From Clostridia bacterium (GTDB lineage: Bacteria > Bacillota > Clostridia > Oscillospirales > Acutalibacteraceae), in contig JAFRLX010000111.1 of NCBI GenBank assembly GCA_017430965.1, forward strand, positions 1 through 33,706: 33,706 nucleotides of DNA, written 5' to 3'. A program made the position numbers and the translations under genes. The notes beneath the pieces were generated by a model. That model worked only from the letters and a program-made list of their open reading frames with translations. It had not been told where the DNA came from and made no database searches. How positions within the stretch are numbered: the stretch's first letter is position 1; each line of letters opens with the position of its first letter. Positions 9,105 to 16,915 of the stretch are shown here, one piece after another.

Positions 9105-10574
9105 TTAGAATTCCTCATCCCAGTCGGAACCCGGCGATGGAGCCTGTGTGGTTTGAGGGGGTGTATAGGATGTGGTTTGCGGCGGTGTATATTCGGTTTC
9201 CGGAGGAGTATAGGATGTGGTTTGCGGCGTATAATCCTCGGTGGTTGTCGTCTTCTTTGTGGTCTGCTTTTTGGTGGTTTTCTTTGTGGTTTGTTTTTTG
9301 GTGGTTTTCTTTGTAGTTGCCTTTTTGGTGGTCGGCTTTTTGGTCGTGGTAACAGTGGTTGTCGGTTTCGTGGTGAGTTGCCGCTTTTTGGATTGAGAAA
9401 CGCTGATAAAGCCGACAATCAAGCCAATGACCACCACTGCCGCAGCACAGGCGGCAATAATGATGTAGAGCCGCTTTTTCTCTTCAGCAATCGGCTTTTT
9501 TGCCGGTGCCGGTTTCACCGCACCGGAAGAAGCCGTGCGCACGGCTGCCCTATCCGACTTCGCTGCCGCTGCAGCAGTCGGGCTGTTGCTTAAATGTACC
9601 GTTTTCCCCCGGTTTTCTGCCGCGAAAGTCATATTGCCTTTTGAGGCGTGGTAGCTGATAATTCTGTCGGCATTAATCAGGGCGCTTTTAAACTCCCTGG
9701 CATTTTTGTAGCGCCTTTTCGGGTCAAATTCACAGGCTCTGCACACCACGGCATTGAGTTCGGGCTCAACCCCTTTGATATAGGGGATATTTTCACCGCT
9801 CATTCGCTTTTGAAAAGCAACTTCACTGTCGGTATACTTAATCTGCTCCGGATACAGCGGTAAAAACGGCACACGGTTGCAGTTGAGCAAGCGGTAAATC
9901 ACCATGCCCAGTGAATAAATATCGACCGCGCCGTCATAGTTATCCCCGCGGTATACCTCCGGCGCCATATAATCCAAGGTACCCTTTCTGGAAAGTCCGG
10001 ATTGGGTTTTGTCGAGCTTTCTGGCAATGCCGAAATCTCCCAATTTGTAATCCCCGTTGGAAGAAACAAAGATGTTGCCGGGCTTGATATCGCGGTGGAT
10101 AATATTCTTGCGCTCACAAACTTCCAGCGCATTGCACATGTCAATTCCCAACTTAATGACAGCTTTTTTTGACATAAAGCGCGCCTTGTTATCAAAGCTC
10201 AGATATGTATCGAGCGGTGTGAGGTATTCCATGCGAATGTAAATGGTATACCCCATCCCGTCGGCATTCGGCTCAATCAGGTGGTCATTGTAACCGACAA
10301 TATTGGTGTTACCCTGCAGGCTTGCCATTACCTCGATTTCTTTAACAAAATCGCGCGCAAGCTGAGAATAGTACTCTGTAATGCTTTCGGTTGTCATCCC
10401 CTCGCTGTACAGGCGCTTTTTTTCCGCGCTGTCTTGCGGAATGTGAATCACCTTCATCGCACTGTAATACGCAGAGCCGAATTCTTCTTTTTTTATTTTA
10501 TAAACATCACCGAAAGAACCGCTTCCGAGATGTTCAACAATTTTCCAATTGCCAAAGTATGTTCTGTTTTCCAT
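9105..10574 (-). CDS. Transmembrane Ser/Thr protein kinase with Thr/Lys-rich outer tail
   Basis: Numbering is from ATG at 10574, which has GGAG 5 bases upstream; GTG at 10580 overlaps that ribosome site and is rejected. The Hanks-type kinase domain (about 8-305) has glycine loop GSGSFGDVY, catalytic Lys K41, HRDIKPGN (160-167), DFG (180-182) and APE (204-206). An Ala-rich linker with RGKTVHL near 322-328 leads to one membrane segment (about 369-393). Outside the cell is a low-complexity tail of TTKK/KKTTKKQ-type repeats, then TPPQTTSY repeats and an acidic end. There are no PASTA domains. The repeats give the tail a wall-spanning, strongly basic and possibly glycosylated character. It is first gene of the exporter operon, after a 430-base spacer. 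It is the natural partner of the PP2C and FHA-ABC genes that follow. Confidence 0.92.
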   Translation of the reverse strand: MENRTYFGNWKIVEHLGSGSFGDVYKIKKEEFGSAYYSAMKVIHIPQDSAEKKRLYSEGMTTESITEYYSQLARDFVKEIEVMASLQGNTNIVGYNDHLIEPNADGMGYTIYIRMEYLTPLDTYLSFDNKARFMSKKAVIKLGIDMCNALEVCERKNIIHRDIKPGNIFVSSNGDYKLGDFGIARKLDKTQSGLSRKGTLDYMAPEVYRGDNYDGAVDIYSLGMVIYRLLNCNRVPFLPLYPEQIKYTDSEVAFQKRMSGENIPYIKGVEPELNAVVCRACEFDPKRRYKNAREFKSALINADRIISYHASKGNMTFAAENRGKTVHLSNSPTAAAAAKSDRAAVRTASSGAVKPAPAKKPIAEEKKRLYIIIAACAAAVVVIGLIVGFISVSQSKKRQLTTKPTTTVTTTKKPTTKKATTKKTTKKQTTKKTTKKQTTKKTTTTEDYTPQTTSYTPPETEYTPPQTTSYTPPQTTQAPSPGSDWDEEF

Positions 10575-11004
10575 TTTCACTCCGAATCAAAAGGCCACCG
10601 TTGGCGGTGGAGCCAAGTTTGAAAGGTTTTTATGTGATGTATAAAACGGGAAGAAGTACAAAAGCGCTGAAAAAGGTTGAATTATTGCTGTCATTCTGAG
10701 GTTCTTCGGAACCGAAGAATCTCGTGGTTTTTCACTGCAGTGATTATCGACGAGATCCTTCGTCGCTACGCTCCTCAGGATGACAGAAAAGAATGCAAGA
10801 TGACAATGATTCTTTCTGGCACTTTTTCAGTGGTTTAGGAAGTATCTCCCTCCCGATTGTTTTCTGTTTTAAATCTATGGTTAAAACGCGAAAGGCTGTA
10901 ACAATCGCCTTTGCGCCTTACCGCGCGCTTCCCGGCAGCCTCGGCTGCGGCACGCTGTTCTCCCGTGAGCTTTTTCGGCTCACAATAAAAGCGAAGCGGA
11001 TAAA
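10575..11004. other. Non-coding spacer with several stem-loops
   Basis: This 430-base gap separates the two FHA operons. I see no convincing gene in it. It holds a CCACCG/CGGTGG hairpin (10595-10610) just upstream of the kinase, the REP/MITE-like inverted repeat at 10688-10786, a GCAGC-CTCG-GCTGC hairpin near 10937-10950, and a GTGAGC/GCTCAC hairpin near 10964-10982. None is followed by a clear T-run on the minus strand, so a classical terminator for the gene ending at 11005 is not evident. A promoter for the kinase operon should lie here, but I could not pick one confidently. Confidence 0.6.
10688..10786. repeat. REP/MITE-like imperfect inverted repeat
   Basis: Arms of about 35 bases face each other. 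The left arm begins CTGTCATTCTGAGG and ends GAAGAATCTCG (to 10724). The right arm is the reverse complement of GTCATCCTGAGG...GAAGGATCTCG (10751-10786). The centre contains the palindrome CACTGCAGTG (10733-10742). Small intergenic palindromes with this GTCATYCTGAGG...GAAGRATCTCG core are familiar in many bacterial genomes and are thought to be non-autonomous repeats. That identification is from memory, not a search. Confidence 0.75.
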
Positions 11005-12066
11005 TTACTCATTTGAACTGACAAAAAACTTATTATTCGTTTTTGCAAGACCAATCGCTTGCTTTTCTTTAAGCTCCACAAAGTGATGATCACAATGCAA
11101 GCGATTCCCCGCACTGTTGTACAAACCGTTTTTGGAAAAATCCGCAATCATAAAACAGCGCTGATTCAACTGGATAGCACAGTGTTTGCGGGAAATAGAA
11201 GTATAGCTTTTATCAAACACAACAGCACAGCGGCTGCCATCCTTCCCCATCGTGACAACCTGCCCTTCCGTAATCGGTATGCTTGTGCCTTTGTACTGCC
11301 CGCTTAAAAACACAATTTTTCCCTGCTTTTTTTGCCCGCCGGCTCGAACAGCGGCAAGGGCTGTCGCGCCTGCTGCCGCAACAGGGTTCGCAGTCGGCAA
11401 GTCGGAAAGCGGTATGGCTTGCAGTTCGTGAGCGTAAGCATCATCAAGCAACTCTCGTTTGCCGATATCCTCTTGCAGAGTGGGTTGTTCCCAAGCGGGT
11501 GCGGCTGTAAGCACTGCGTCCGCTTGCAGCTGCCTGTTTTCTTTAAGATGCACTGCAATTAAACCGGCGGCTTTTTCCACTTGAAAGCTCACGGCAACCA
11601 AGTGCAGGCATAAGGCAATGTAAGCGCCAAAACTTAACCCGCCGATACCGTTTTTGGCAAAGCTTGCATGAGAGGATGAATAAAACAAAAAAGTGATGAT
11701 AAAAGCGCTTGCAAAATTAGCAAAAATCAAGATGGAAATAACGCTTAAACTAACCTCTGTTTTGTAGGATTCCTTCTTTAAAGAAACCAAAAAAAGCACA
11801 AAAAATATAACAGTAAAAAAAATGCTGACAAGCAGCGCAATGATAATGGCTGTCATCATTCCCGCTGTCATAAAGTCGATATACTCGGCAACGCCGGAAG
11901 CATCCGCCTTTAAGCCAATCGACCACATTTTCATACTGTCAATGACAATGTTCCCATTTGCGGGATCCTTTAATTGAAAGAATCCCGCAAAATAGAAAAC
12001 AATTGATGCAAATGCACACACAAATGATATTAAATTTTTATAATTTTTCTTTAACATCATTTTCAT
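11005..12066 (-). CDS. Four-TM membrane protein with C-terminal cytoplasmic FHA domain
   Basis: This 353-residue protein has four predicted membrane segments (about 10-30, 65-96, 104-128, 145-162), a linker rich in Ala and acidic residues, and a C-terminal FHA domain (about 250-345). The FHA motifs are GK at 274-275 in place of the usual GR, SRKH (292-295) and KNG (312-314), so phosphothreonine reading is plausible despite the Arg-to-Lys change. The FHA resembles that of the gene at 12782-13537 (both end with a K-T-x-N segment), so the two are likely paralogous modules. It is the last gene of its operon, starting 10 bases after the stop of the previous gene. No strong ribosome site is seen, which suggests coupled translation. 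The membrane part matches no family I recognise. Confidence 0.85.
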   Translation of the reverse strand: MKMMLKKNYKNLISFVCAFASIVFYFAGFFQLKDPANGNIVIDSMKMWSIGLKADASGVAEYIDFMTAGMMTAIIIALLVSIFFTVIFFVLFLVSLKKESYKTEVSLSVISILIFANFASAFIITFLFYSSSHASFAKNGIGGLSFGAYIALCLHLVAVSFQVEKAAGLIAVHLKENRQLQADAVLTAAPAWEQPTLQEDIGKRELLDDAYAHELQAIPLSDLPTANPVAAAGATALAAVRAGGQKKQGKIVFLSGQYKGTSIPITEGQVVTMGKDGSRCAVVFDKSYTSISRKHCAIQLNQRCFMIADFSKNGLYNSAGNRLHCDHHFVELKEKQAIGLAKTNNKFFVSSNE

Positions 12067-12076
12067 TCAATGTGAT

Positions 12077-12625
12077 TTAGAAGAATAATCTAATCACAAA
12101 ATCATAAATATCGGAAGCACCAAGGCTTTCTAACGCACTGAAACCGACAATGGTCATAATGGTAGAAGCGATAATATCAATACCGATTGCAACACAACTG
12201 GTAACAATACCTGCGGTAGCCATACCGCTCTTTACGCCGGCTTTCTTTGCCTTGGAAAAACCAATAGCGGAAAGCACAACGCCGACTATTGCGGGAATCA
12301 AAGAACCCCAAGTAGTGCAAATAAACACCAAGGATACAATACCGCACACCATGCCGGCAATGCTTAAACCTTTACCGGGAACAGAGGGCTGGGCAGCACC
12401 GGGCTGCTGCGGGGGCTGGTATTGCGGCTGCTGCGGCTGCTGGTACTGCGGTTGCTGGTACTGCGGCTGCTGCGGCTGCGGCTGGTACTGCGGCTGCTGC
12501 GGTTGCTGCTGATACTGCGACTGCTGCGGCTGCTGCGGTCTGGGAGCCTGCTGGAACTGTAATCCGCAATTTATACACCTCGGATTATTGTCAGGTGTCT
12601 GTCTTCCGCATCTCGGACAAATCAT
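12077..12625 (-). CDS. Zinc-ribbon, Gln/Pro-rich, DUF4190-like membrane protein
   Basis: This 182-residue protein has an N-terminal zinc ribbon (C3, C6, C17, C20 in MICPRCGRQTPDNNPRCINC). A Gln/Pro/Tyr low-complexity stretch (about 25-75) follows, encoded by imperfect CAG/CCG/TAC repeats at about 12400-12545. The C-terminus is a DUF4190-like pair of membrane helices (about 86-165; GKGLSIAGMVCGIVSLVF, then AIVGVVLSAIGFSKAKKAG). The membrane part is clearly paralogous to the C-terminus of the FHA protein just upstream at 12782-13537; only the soluble N-terminal module differs. AGGAGG lies 6 bases before the ATG. Preceding it is a 156-base spacer with a three-stem structure. Function is unknown; a membrane scaffold or partner of the FHA paralog is likely. 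Confidence 0.85.
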   Translation of the reverse strand: MICPRCGRQTPDNNPRCINCGLQFQQAPRPQQPQQSQYQQQPQQPQYQPQPQQPQYQQPQYQQPQQPQYQPPQQPGAAQPSVPGKGLSIAGMVCGIVSLVFICTTWGSLIPAIVGVVLSAIGFSKAKKAGVKSGMATAGIVTSCVAIGIDIIASTIMTIVGFSALESLGASDIYDFVIRLFF

Positions 12626-12647
12626 AATGTTTCCTCCTCATAGTAAA

Positions 12648-12731
12648 ATGCTGTTGCAATGAGCATTACACCGTTATGCTCACCTGCTTTTGTCACTGTG
12701 CCGACTGTGCGGCACAGTGACAAAACAGCAT
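12648..12731 (-). promoter_or_regulatory. Candidate three-way-junction RNA in the spacer before the zinc-ribbon/DUF4190 gene
   Basis: Three perfect stems nest as a three-way junction. An outer 8-bp stem pairs 12648-12655 with 12724-12731. One inner 7-bp stem pairs 12660-12666 with 12676-12682. A second inner stem of 13 bp pairs 12691-12703 with 12710-12722 and could extend to 16 bp by trading the end of the outer stem. There is no T-run after it on the minus strand, so it is not an intrinsic terminator. It ends about 10 bases before AGGAGG of the next gene. It could be a translation or processing element, or a mobile palindromic repeat. Confidence 0.5.
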
Positions 12732-12781
12732 CAAATTCAATCTTTTGCAAATGATTTCTTATTTGCCAATACTGACTCTGC

Positions 12782-13537
12782 TTAGAATGCTGCAAGTCCG
12801 GTTGTTACAACACCTGTCAATAAAATAATCCAAAGGATGCTGAAACCCAAGGTTACACAGCTGCAAACGATACCGGCAATTGCCATACCGATTTTGATAC
12901 CGGCTTTCTTACCCTTAGAGTAAGCAACTGCGGAAAGAACAATACCGACTATAGCGGTTACAAGACCTACATAAGGAATCACCAAAGAAACAATACCGAG
13001 AACCATACCGGCAATTGCCATGCCTTTGCCCGGATACTTGCCATCGGGATACAACACATTCGGAGCTACCAAGCCGCCGCTCTGAGGCATCGGCTCTTCC
13101 ATCGGCATCGGGTCGCCATAATATGCATCCTGTGCCGGCTCTTGTGCATACGGGTCATATGTACCGCCATCAAAGGGAACGGTATCACTCACACCTGCAG
13201 CCTGCACGCCATCATCTCTGGTTTCAAGTCTGAAGGTGTTTTCGGTCTTGCCGAGGTTCACGGACTGACCGTCATTCAAATAGCTCTCTTCATTTCTGGC
13301 AAGCTGAGAACCGCCGACAACAAAAGTGCCGTTGGTGGAGTAGTCAACAACCACGTACATATCGTACTCGGGAGAATACTTCACGCCCACATGCTTACGA
13401 GAAACGGTTTTGTACTGCTTATCGATGACTACCGAGCACAATGCCGGGTCTTTACCGATAAACACTTCCTGATTGTCTTGAAGCGGAACTTCAAAGCCTG
13501 CACAGCTACCGCTTGTAAATACTAAAAAATGTCCCAT
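12782..13537 (-). CDS. FHA domain protein with DUF4190-like membrane C-terminus
   Basis: This 251-residue protein has an N-terminal FHA domain (about 1-105) with IGKD at 27-30 (Lys in place of the usual Arg), SRKH (46-49) and STNG (67-70). An acidic, Met/Pro-rich linker (about 106-165) contains the short segment SDTVPFDGG. Two DUF4190-like membrane helices follow (about 168-245; GKGMAIAGMVLGIVSLV, then AIVGIVLSAVAYSKGKKAG). The FHA domain should sit in the cytoplasm, tethered to the membrane. AAGGAG lies 8 bases before the ATG. It is flanked by two spacers (180 and 156 bases) that both contain stem-loops, unlike the overlapping genes upstream. Its expression may therefore be tuned separately. 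Confidence 0.9.
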   Translation of the reverse strand: MGHFLVFTSGSCAGFEVPLQDNQEVFIGKDPALCSVVIDKQYKTVSRKHVGVKYSPEYDMYVVVDYSTNGTFVVGGSQLARNEESYLNDGQSVNLGKTENTFRLETRDDGVQAAGVSDTVPFDGGTYDPYAQEPAQDAYYGDPMPMEEPMPQSGGLVAPNVLYPDGKYPGKGMAIAGMVLGIVSLVIPYVGLVTAIVGIVLSAVAYSKGKKAGIKIGMAIAGIVCSCVTLGFSILWIILLTGVVTTGLAAF

Positions 13538-13560
13538 AATTTTTCTCCTTATTCAAAACT

Positions 13561-13588
13561 ATTATCAATCAAATTTGGTAAAAAACAA
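13561..13588 (-). promoter_or_regulatory. Possible internal promoter before the FHA/DUF4190 gene
   Basis: On the minus strand, TTGTTT (13588-13583) and GATAAT (13566-13561) are 16 bases apart, and the -10 lies 24 bases upstream of the ATG at 13537. The -10 is good; the -35 matches only in its first half. Confidence 0.35.
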
Positions 13589-13654
13589 AGATGGTTGGAT
13601 TTCGGATTCGCCGAACTCACACTAACTGAAGCTATGTATGGAGCTTTGCCAATC

Positions 13655-13677
13655 CTGCCGCTTGCGCAATGCGGCAG
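13655..13677 (-). other. Stem-loop in the spacer between two FHA genes
   Basis: A 7-bp stem CTGCCGC/GCGGCAG encloses a 9-base loop containing the TTGCGCAA palindrome. A smaller hairpin TTCGG/CCGAA lies at 13601-13615. There is no T-run after either on the minus strand. It may be an RNA processing or stability element. Confidence 0.45.
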
Positions 13678-13717
13678 AACAAAAAATAGTTAGCCGCCGA
13701 CTCAATGCAGACATCCG

Positions 13718-14347
13718 TTAATCTTTCTTTTCTTCCAATTTTTCCCAAGTAAACTTATCGGAACAGCAAGGAATGAACATCAATTTCGTTGCACCAACGG
13801 TAATAATGTCATTGACCTTAATTTGCTTGGACTCCAGCACAACTTCATCATTGAGATAAGAAAGCTCTTTAGAATCGCCGGACTGAATCAAATAAATATT
13901 GCTCTTCGGCTCATACACGATGACCGCATGCTTCTCACGGGAAACGGAAGAGTCACCGCTAAGCTTGATATCCATAGAAGCGCTTCTGCCGATAAAGTTC
14001 CTGCCGGTAACGAGCTTGAAGTCCTCACCGAAATGGTTGCCTTCAATGCAAACCAACCAACCGACTACAGGATTGGTGCCAATGGCATCCTCATAGTAAC
14101 CGACTGTTTTCTGCTCATCGCTCTCCACATTACCTGCTGTTGTAGCGAAGGTGCTGTTTTCCACTACAGTTCCGGTGAAGCCGGCATTACCGGTATCCAA
14201 AACTGTGGTGCTGAAAACATCATTCACATCTGTGTCGAGTGTTGTGGTAAACTCTTGATCACCATTTGCTTGTGCGCAATGCGGGCAATACGGATACTCA
14301 TCAGCATCATAATAATGACCGTTATTGCACTGAATTAAGTTTTTCAT
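13718..14347 (-). CDS. Zinc-ribbon FHA protein (CxxGH-type ribbon)
   Basis: This 209-residue soluble protein has an N-terminal ribbon of the CxxGH...CxxC type (C7, H11, C21, C24). A Thr-rich linker of about 60 residues follows, with repeated TTTLDT and STTVLDT segments and then KTVGYYED. The C-terminal FHA domain (about 95-195) has GRNFIGRS, SREKH and an atypical last loop where the usual Asn-Gly is not obvious. It is paralogous to the gene at 18637-19209; both have ribbon, KT(V/I)G motif and GWL before the FHA. The start overlaps the PP2C stop by four bases (ATGA), with AGGAGG 10 bases upstream. The Thr-rich linker is a plausible target for the operon kinases and a ligand for other FHA domains. 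Confidence 0.9.
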   Translation of the reverse strand: MKNLIQCNNGHYYDADEYPYCPHCAQANGDQEFTTTLDTDVNDVFSTTVLDTGNAGFTGTVVENSTFATTAGNVESDEQKTVGYYEDAIGTNPVVGWLVCIEGNHFGEDFKLVTGRNFIGRSASMDIKLSGDSSVSREKHAVIVYEPKSNIYLIQSGDSKELSYLNDEVVLESKQIKVNDIITVGATKLMFIPCCSDKFTWEKLEEKKD

Positions 14348-15483
14348 AATTCATTTTCCTCCTTATTATTTGTGTGAATTATTTTTATAACAACCACAGA
14401 GGTGTTATCCTGACCTCTGTAATTTTTATTGTTTGCCGCTTGTGTTAAGCGGTACGCCGCCATCGACATATCATTTTCGGCGGATTCGATAATTTCCAGG
14501 ATTTCCTGCTCATTCAACAAGCGATACAGCCCATCCGAACAAAGCACAATAATATCCTCATCCATTAATTCAATCGGCTTCACATTGGTTTCCACAAGCT
14601 TGAGCTCATCAATTCCGCAGAAGCTGATTAAAGCTTCCTTTTTCGGGTGAGAAAGCGCTTCCTGCTCGGTAATCTCACCGGCTGCCACCATTCCCATTAA
14701 GCGGGAAAGGTAGTTTTGGTCATGGGTGAGCTGGAAGGATTTCCCGCCTCTGAAAAAGTAAATTCTGGAGTCGCCGACATTGACAAAGTTAAACTCATCA
14801 CCATTGACTTCCACGGCAATCAATGTGGCGCCGGTTTTGGCATGGTTGCCTGCGGCATCGCTAATATCCAAAATCGCTTCATTGATTTCATTTGCCTTTT
14901 CCACAAAATAGGCGCGGTCTACTTTTTTGTCGCTGTTCCACATTTCACTGTAATAAGCAGCGCTTAAAGAGGCAACCGCGGTTTTGCTGGCGACATCACC
15001 GGAAGCCAAACCGCCCATGCCGTCGCTGACAATGCACAAAAAGCGGGGTTTCCCCTCTCGCATGGTTTTGGAAACATCCGGCACAAACACACTGTCCTGC
15101 TGTGACTTTCTTTTACCGATAACGGAAGAAACACCAATGCTAAACGGCAGATTTTCCGCAATGACATTTTCGGTATTAACCTCCAGAAGCTCGGGGCCTG
15201 CACTCACTTCATTGATGACACTCTGCGCCACAGGTTCTTCATCGGTATCTTCATCAATCAGCAGCGTTCTTTCATAAGAAATGTCATAAGGTGAGCGGAA
15301 AACCTGCTCTTCGGGTTGCACCTGTTCTGCCGGCGCCACCTGCTCTACAGGCGGTGCAGCGACAACAGTCTCCTCCTCACCAACGGGCTGTACCTGTGCG
15401 GCGGCAGCCTCCGGCGCGGTGTCCATATACTCACTGTATGCACTGCGTTCTTTCTTCTTTGCTTTTTTCTCTTTTTTACTCAT
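14344..15483 (-). CDS. PP2C-family phosphatase with long disordered N-terminal extension
   Basis: This 379-residue protein has a very basic start (MSKKEKKAKKKERS) and then an Ala/Pro/Gln/Glu-rich tail to about residue 115. The tail contains EEETVVAA and ERTLLIDEDTDEE. The PP2C catalytic domain (about 118-375) has SQQD, SDGMGGLASGDVAS, VGDSRIY, LCSDGLYRLL and GQDNTSVVVI, all expected metal and structural motifs. There is no membrane segment. The ERTLLIDED segment is the same type of Thr-hydrophobic-acidic motif seen in the proteins at 33058-33706 and 30198-30608. The tail may therefore be phosphorylated and bound by an FHA partner. It overlaps both neighbours by four bases (ATGA), so kinase, phosphatase and FHA protein are translated as a coupled block. 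Confidence 0.92.
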   Translation of the reverse strand: MSKKEKKAKKKERSAYSEYMDTAPEAAAAQVQPVGEEETVVAAPPVEQVAPAEQVQPEEQVFRSPYDISYERTLLIDEDTDEEPVAQSVINEVSAGPELLEVNTENVIAENLPFSIGVSSVIGKRKSQQDSVFVPDVSKTMREGKPRFLCIVSDGMGGLASGDVASKTAVASLSAAYYSEMWNSDKKVDRAYFVEKANEINEAILDISDAAGNHAKTGATLIAVEVNGDEFNFVNVGDSRIYFFRGGKSFQLTHDQNYLSRLMGMVAAGEITEQEALSHPKKEALISFCGIDELKLVETNVKPIELMDEDIIVLCSDGLYRLLNEQEILEIIESAENDMSMAAYRLTQAANNKNYRGQDNTSVVVIKIIHTNNKEENEL

Positions 15484-16901
15484 TGTCTATACACCATCAA
15501 AGTTATAATATTGTTGTATTGCGCCAGGAAGAAGGACTCTCCCGGTCTGAATACTTCTTTTTGATTTTTTACCAACTGCTGACCGCTCATGCGAAATGTT
15601 CCGTTGGAGGAAACATCTGTCACATAAAACAAGTTGGTATCCATATTGTATGTAATGTAACAATGCCGCCTGCTGATATGCGTATCGTTATACGGCACAA
15701 AATTACAATCATTGGAGAACCTGCCAATCACAATCGTGTTACCCGGTTGGAAGGTGATAGACTGATTGATTTGCGAATTTTTCGCCACCACGTTGCACAC
15801 CAAGTTCGATTGATACGGAGGTCTTGCGGGAGTGACAGAAGGTTTCGGCGGAGTCGGGGGTGACAACGGTTTTGTTGTCGGCTTCGATACCGGCGGCTTC
15901 TTCACTCTCGGGTCGCCGCCAATCATGGTCCAGCCCGCTCGATCCAAATCATTCAAAAACTCGGTACAGTTTTGGGTTCTGTACTTGTAGTCCAGCTGCA
16001 TTGCCTTTTCAACGGCTTTGGACATGTTGATGGAAACATTGCCCACCACTTCGCACAGCGGTTTGACCATATCGTTTTCCATCCTCTTTTTTGCATCCTG
16101 CACCGAAATGCCGGAAACGATATAGTAGAGCGTTGCTGCCAAGGCATACACATCTGTCCAAGGTCCCTGATTGCCCTTGCTGCTGTACTGCTCGGGCGGT
16201 GCGAAACCGGGTTTTAAGAATACCGAATTGTCCTTTTCCGCTGTTTCCACATAGCTTTTAGCGGCGCCGAAATCAATTAATTTAACTTCTTCAACATTCT
16301 TTTTGTTGACAATGAAAATGTTTTCCGGGCTGATATCTCTGTGCAGAATACCTTCCTTATGCACCTTTTCCAAAATCTTGGCGATGTCATAAATAATATC
16401 CCGCGCTTTGGCAATATCAATTCTGCCGCCCTTTTGGCTCATGGCAGCTTTCAGATTGTGACCATCCAAAAACTCCATAATCAGGTATACGGTGTTGTTT
16501 TCCGTAAAATGCTGAATAATCTCAACGATATTGCGCTCATCTCTGAACTTATATAAGGTTTTGATTTCGGCAATATAATTGGTCTTGCCGTTTTCAAAAA
16601 TGCGCTTTGCTCTGGTCGGCTCCTCGTTGGGAACAATGCTCAGTTTTTCTCTGTGCGCATATTCACTGGGCATATACTCTTTGACAGCAACGATTCTGTC
16701 ATTAAAAGTGTCATACGCTTTATATGTAATTCCGAAACCGCCTTGCCCGATAGAGCAACCGATGACAAACTGGTCATTCAGCATTGTGCCGAAAGGCAAG
16801 CGCCCTTCTTTTTGCTTCTGTGAAGTATCATACCCGCATTTGGGACAAATATTGATACCGGGACTTGTTTTTTCAAAACAATTGGGACAAAAATCTAACA
16901 T
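15480..16901 (-). CDS. Zinc-ribbon Ser/Thr kinase with C-terminal FHA domain
   Basis: This 473-residue protein has no membrane segment. A zinc ribbon (C5, C8, C19, C22) is followed by a kinase domain (about 42-325) with glycine loop GQGGFGITY, catalytic Lys K74, HRDISPEN (187-194), DFG (210-212) and PPE (235-237). The Lys usual in HRDxKPxN is Ser at 191; this variant occurs in other bacterial kinases and does not by itself mean inactivity. A Pro-rich linker (330-362) leads to an FHA domain (about 368-470; GR 393-394, SRRH 410-413, SSNG 431-434). Kinase and FHA in one chain suggest binding to an already phosphorylated partner. It starts 14 bases after the VWA-FHA gene and ends by overlapping the PP2C gene. 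Confidence 0.93.
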   Translation of the reverse strand: MLDFCPNCFEKTSPGINICPKCGYDTSQKQKEGRLPFGTMLNDQFVIGCSIGQGGFGITYKAYDTFNDRIVAVKEYMPSEYAHREKLSIVPNEEPTRAKRIFENGKTNYIAEIKTLYKFRDERNIVEIIQHFTENNTVYLIMEFLDGHNLKAAMSQKGGRIDIAKARDIIYDIAKILEKVHKEGILHRDISPENIFIVNKKNVEEVKLIDFGAAKSYVETAEKDNSVFLKPGFAPPEQYSSKGNQGPWTDVYALAATLYYIVSGISVQDAKKRMENDMVKPLCEVVGNVSINMSKAVEKAMQLDYKYRTQNCTEFLNDLDRAGWTMIGGDPRVKKPPVSKPTTKPLSPPTPPKPSVTPARPPYQSNLVCNVVAKNSQINQSITFQPGNTIVIGRFSNDCNFVPYNDTHISRRHCYITYNMDTNLFYVTDVSSNGTFRMSGQQLVKNQKEVFRPGESFFLAQYNNIITLMVYRQ

Positions 16902-16915
16902 TTCCTCGATGACTC

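Noticed and set aside
10793-11086. Plus-strand open frame of 97 codons in the spacer before the exporter operon
   Set aside because: It runs into the end of the FHA gene on the other strand, has no ribosome site and no recognisable protein features.
12400-12545. Short repeats resembling a CRISPR or satellite
   Set aside because: They are imperfect CAG/CCG/TAC codon repeats that encode the Gln/Pro-rich linker in frame; there are no spacers.
12688-12725. Perfect 16-bp hairpin taken as an intrinsic terminator
   Set aside because: The T tract is on the 5' side and the A tract on the 3' side of the stem on both strands, the reverse of a terminator, and no T-run follows.
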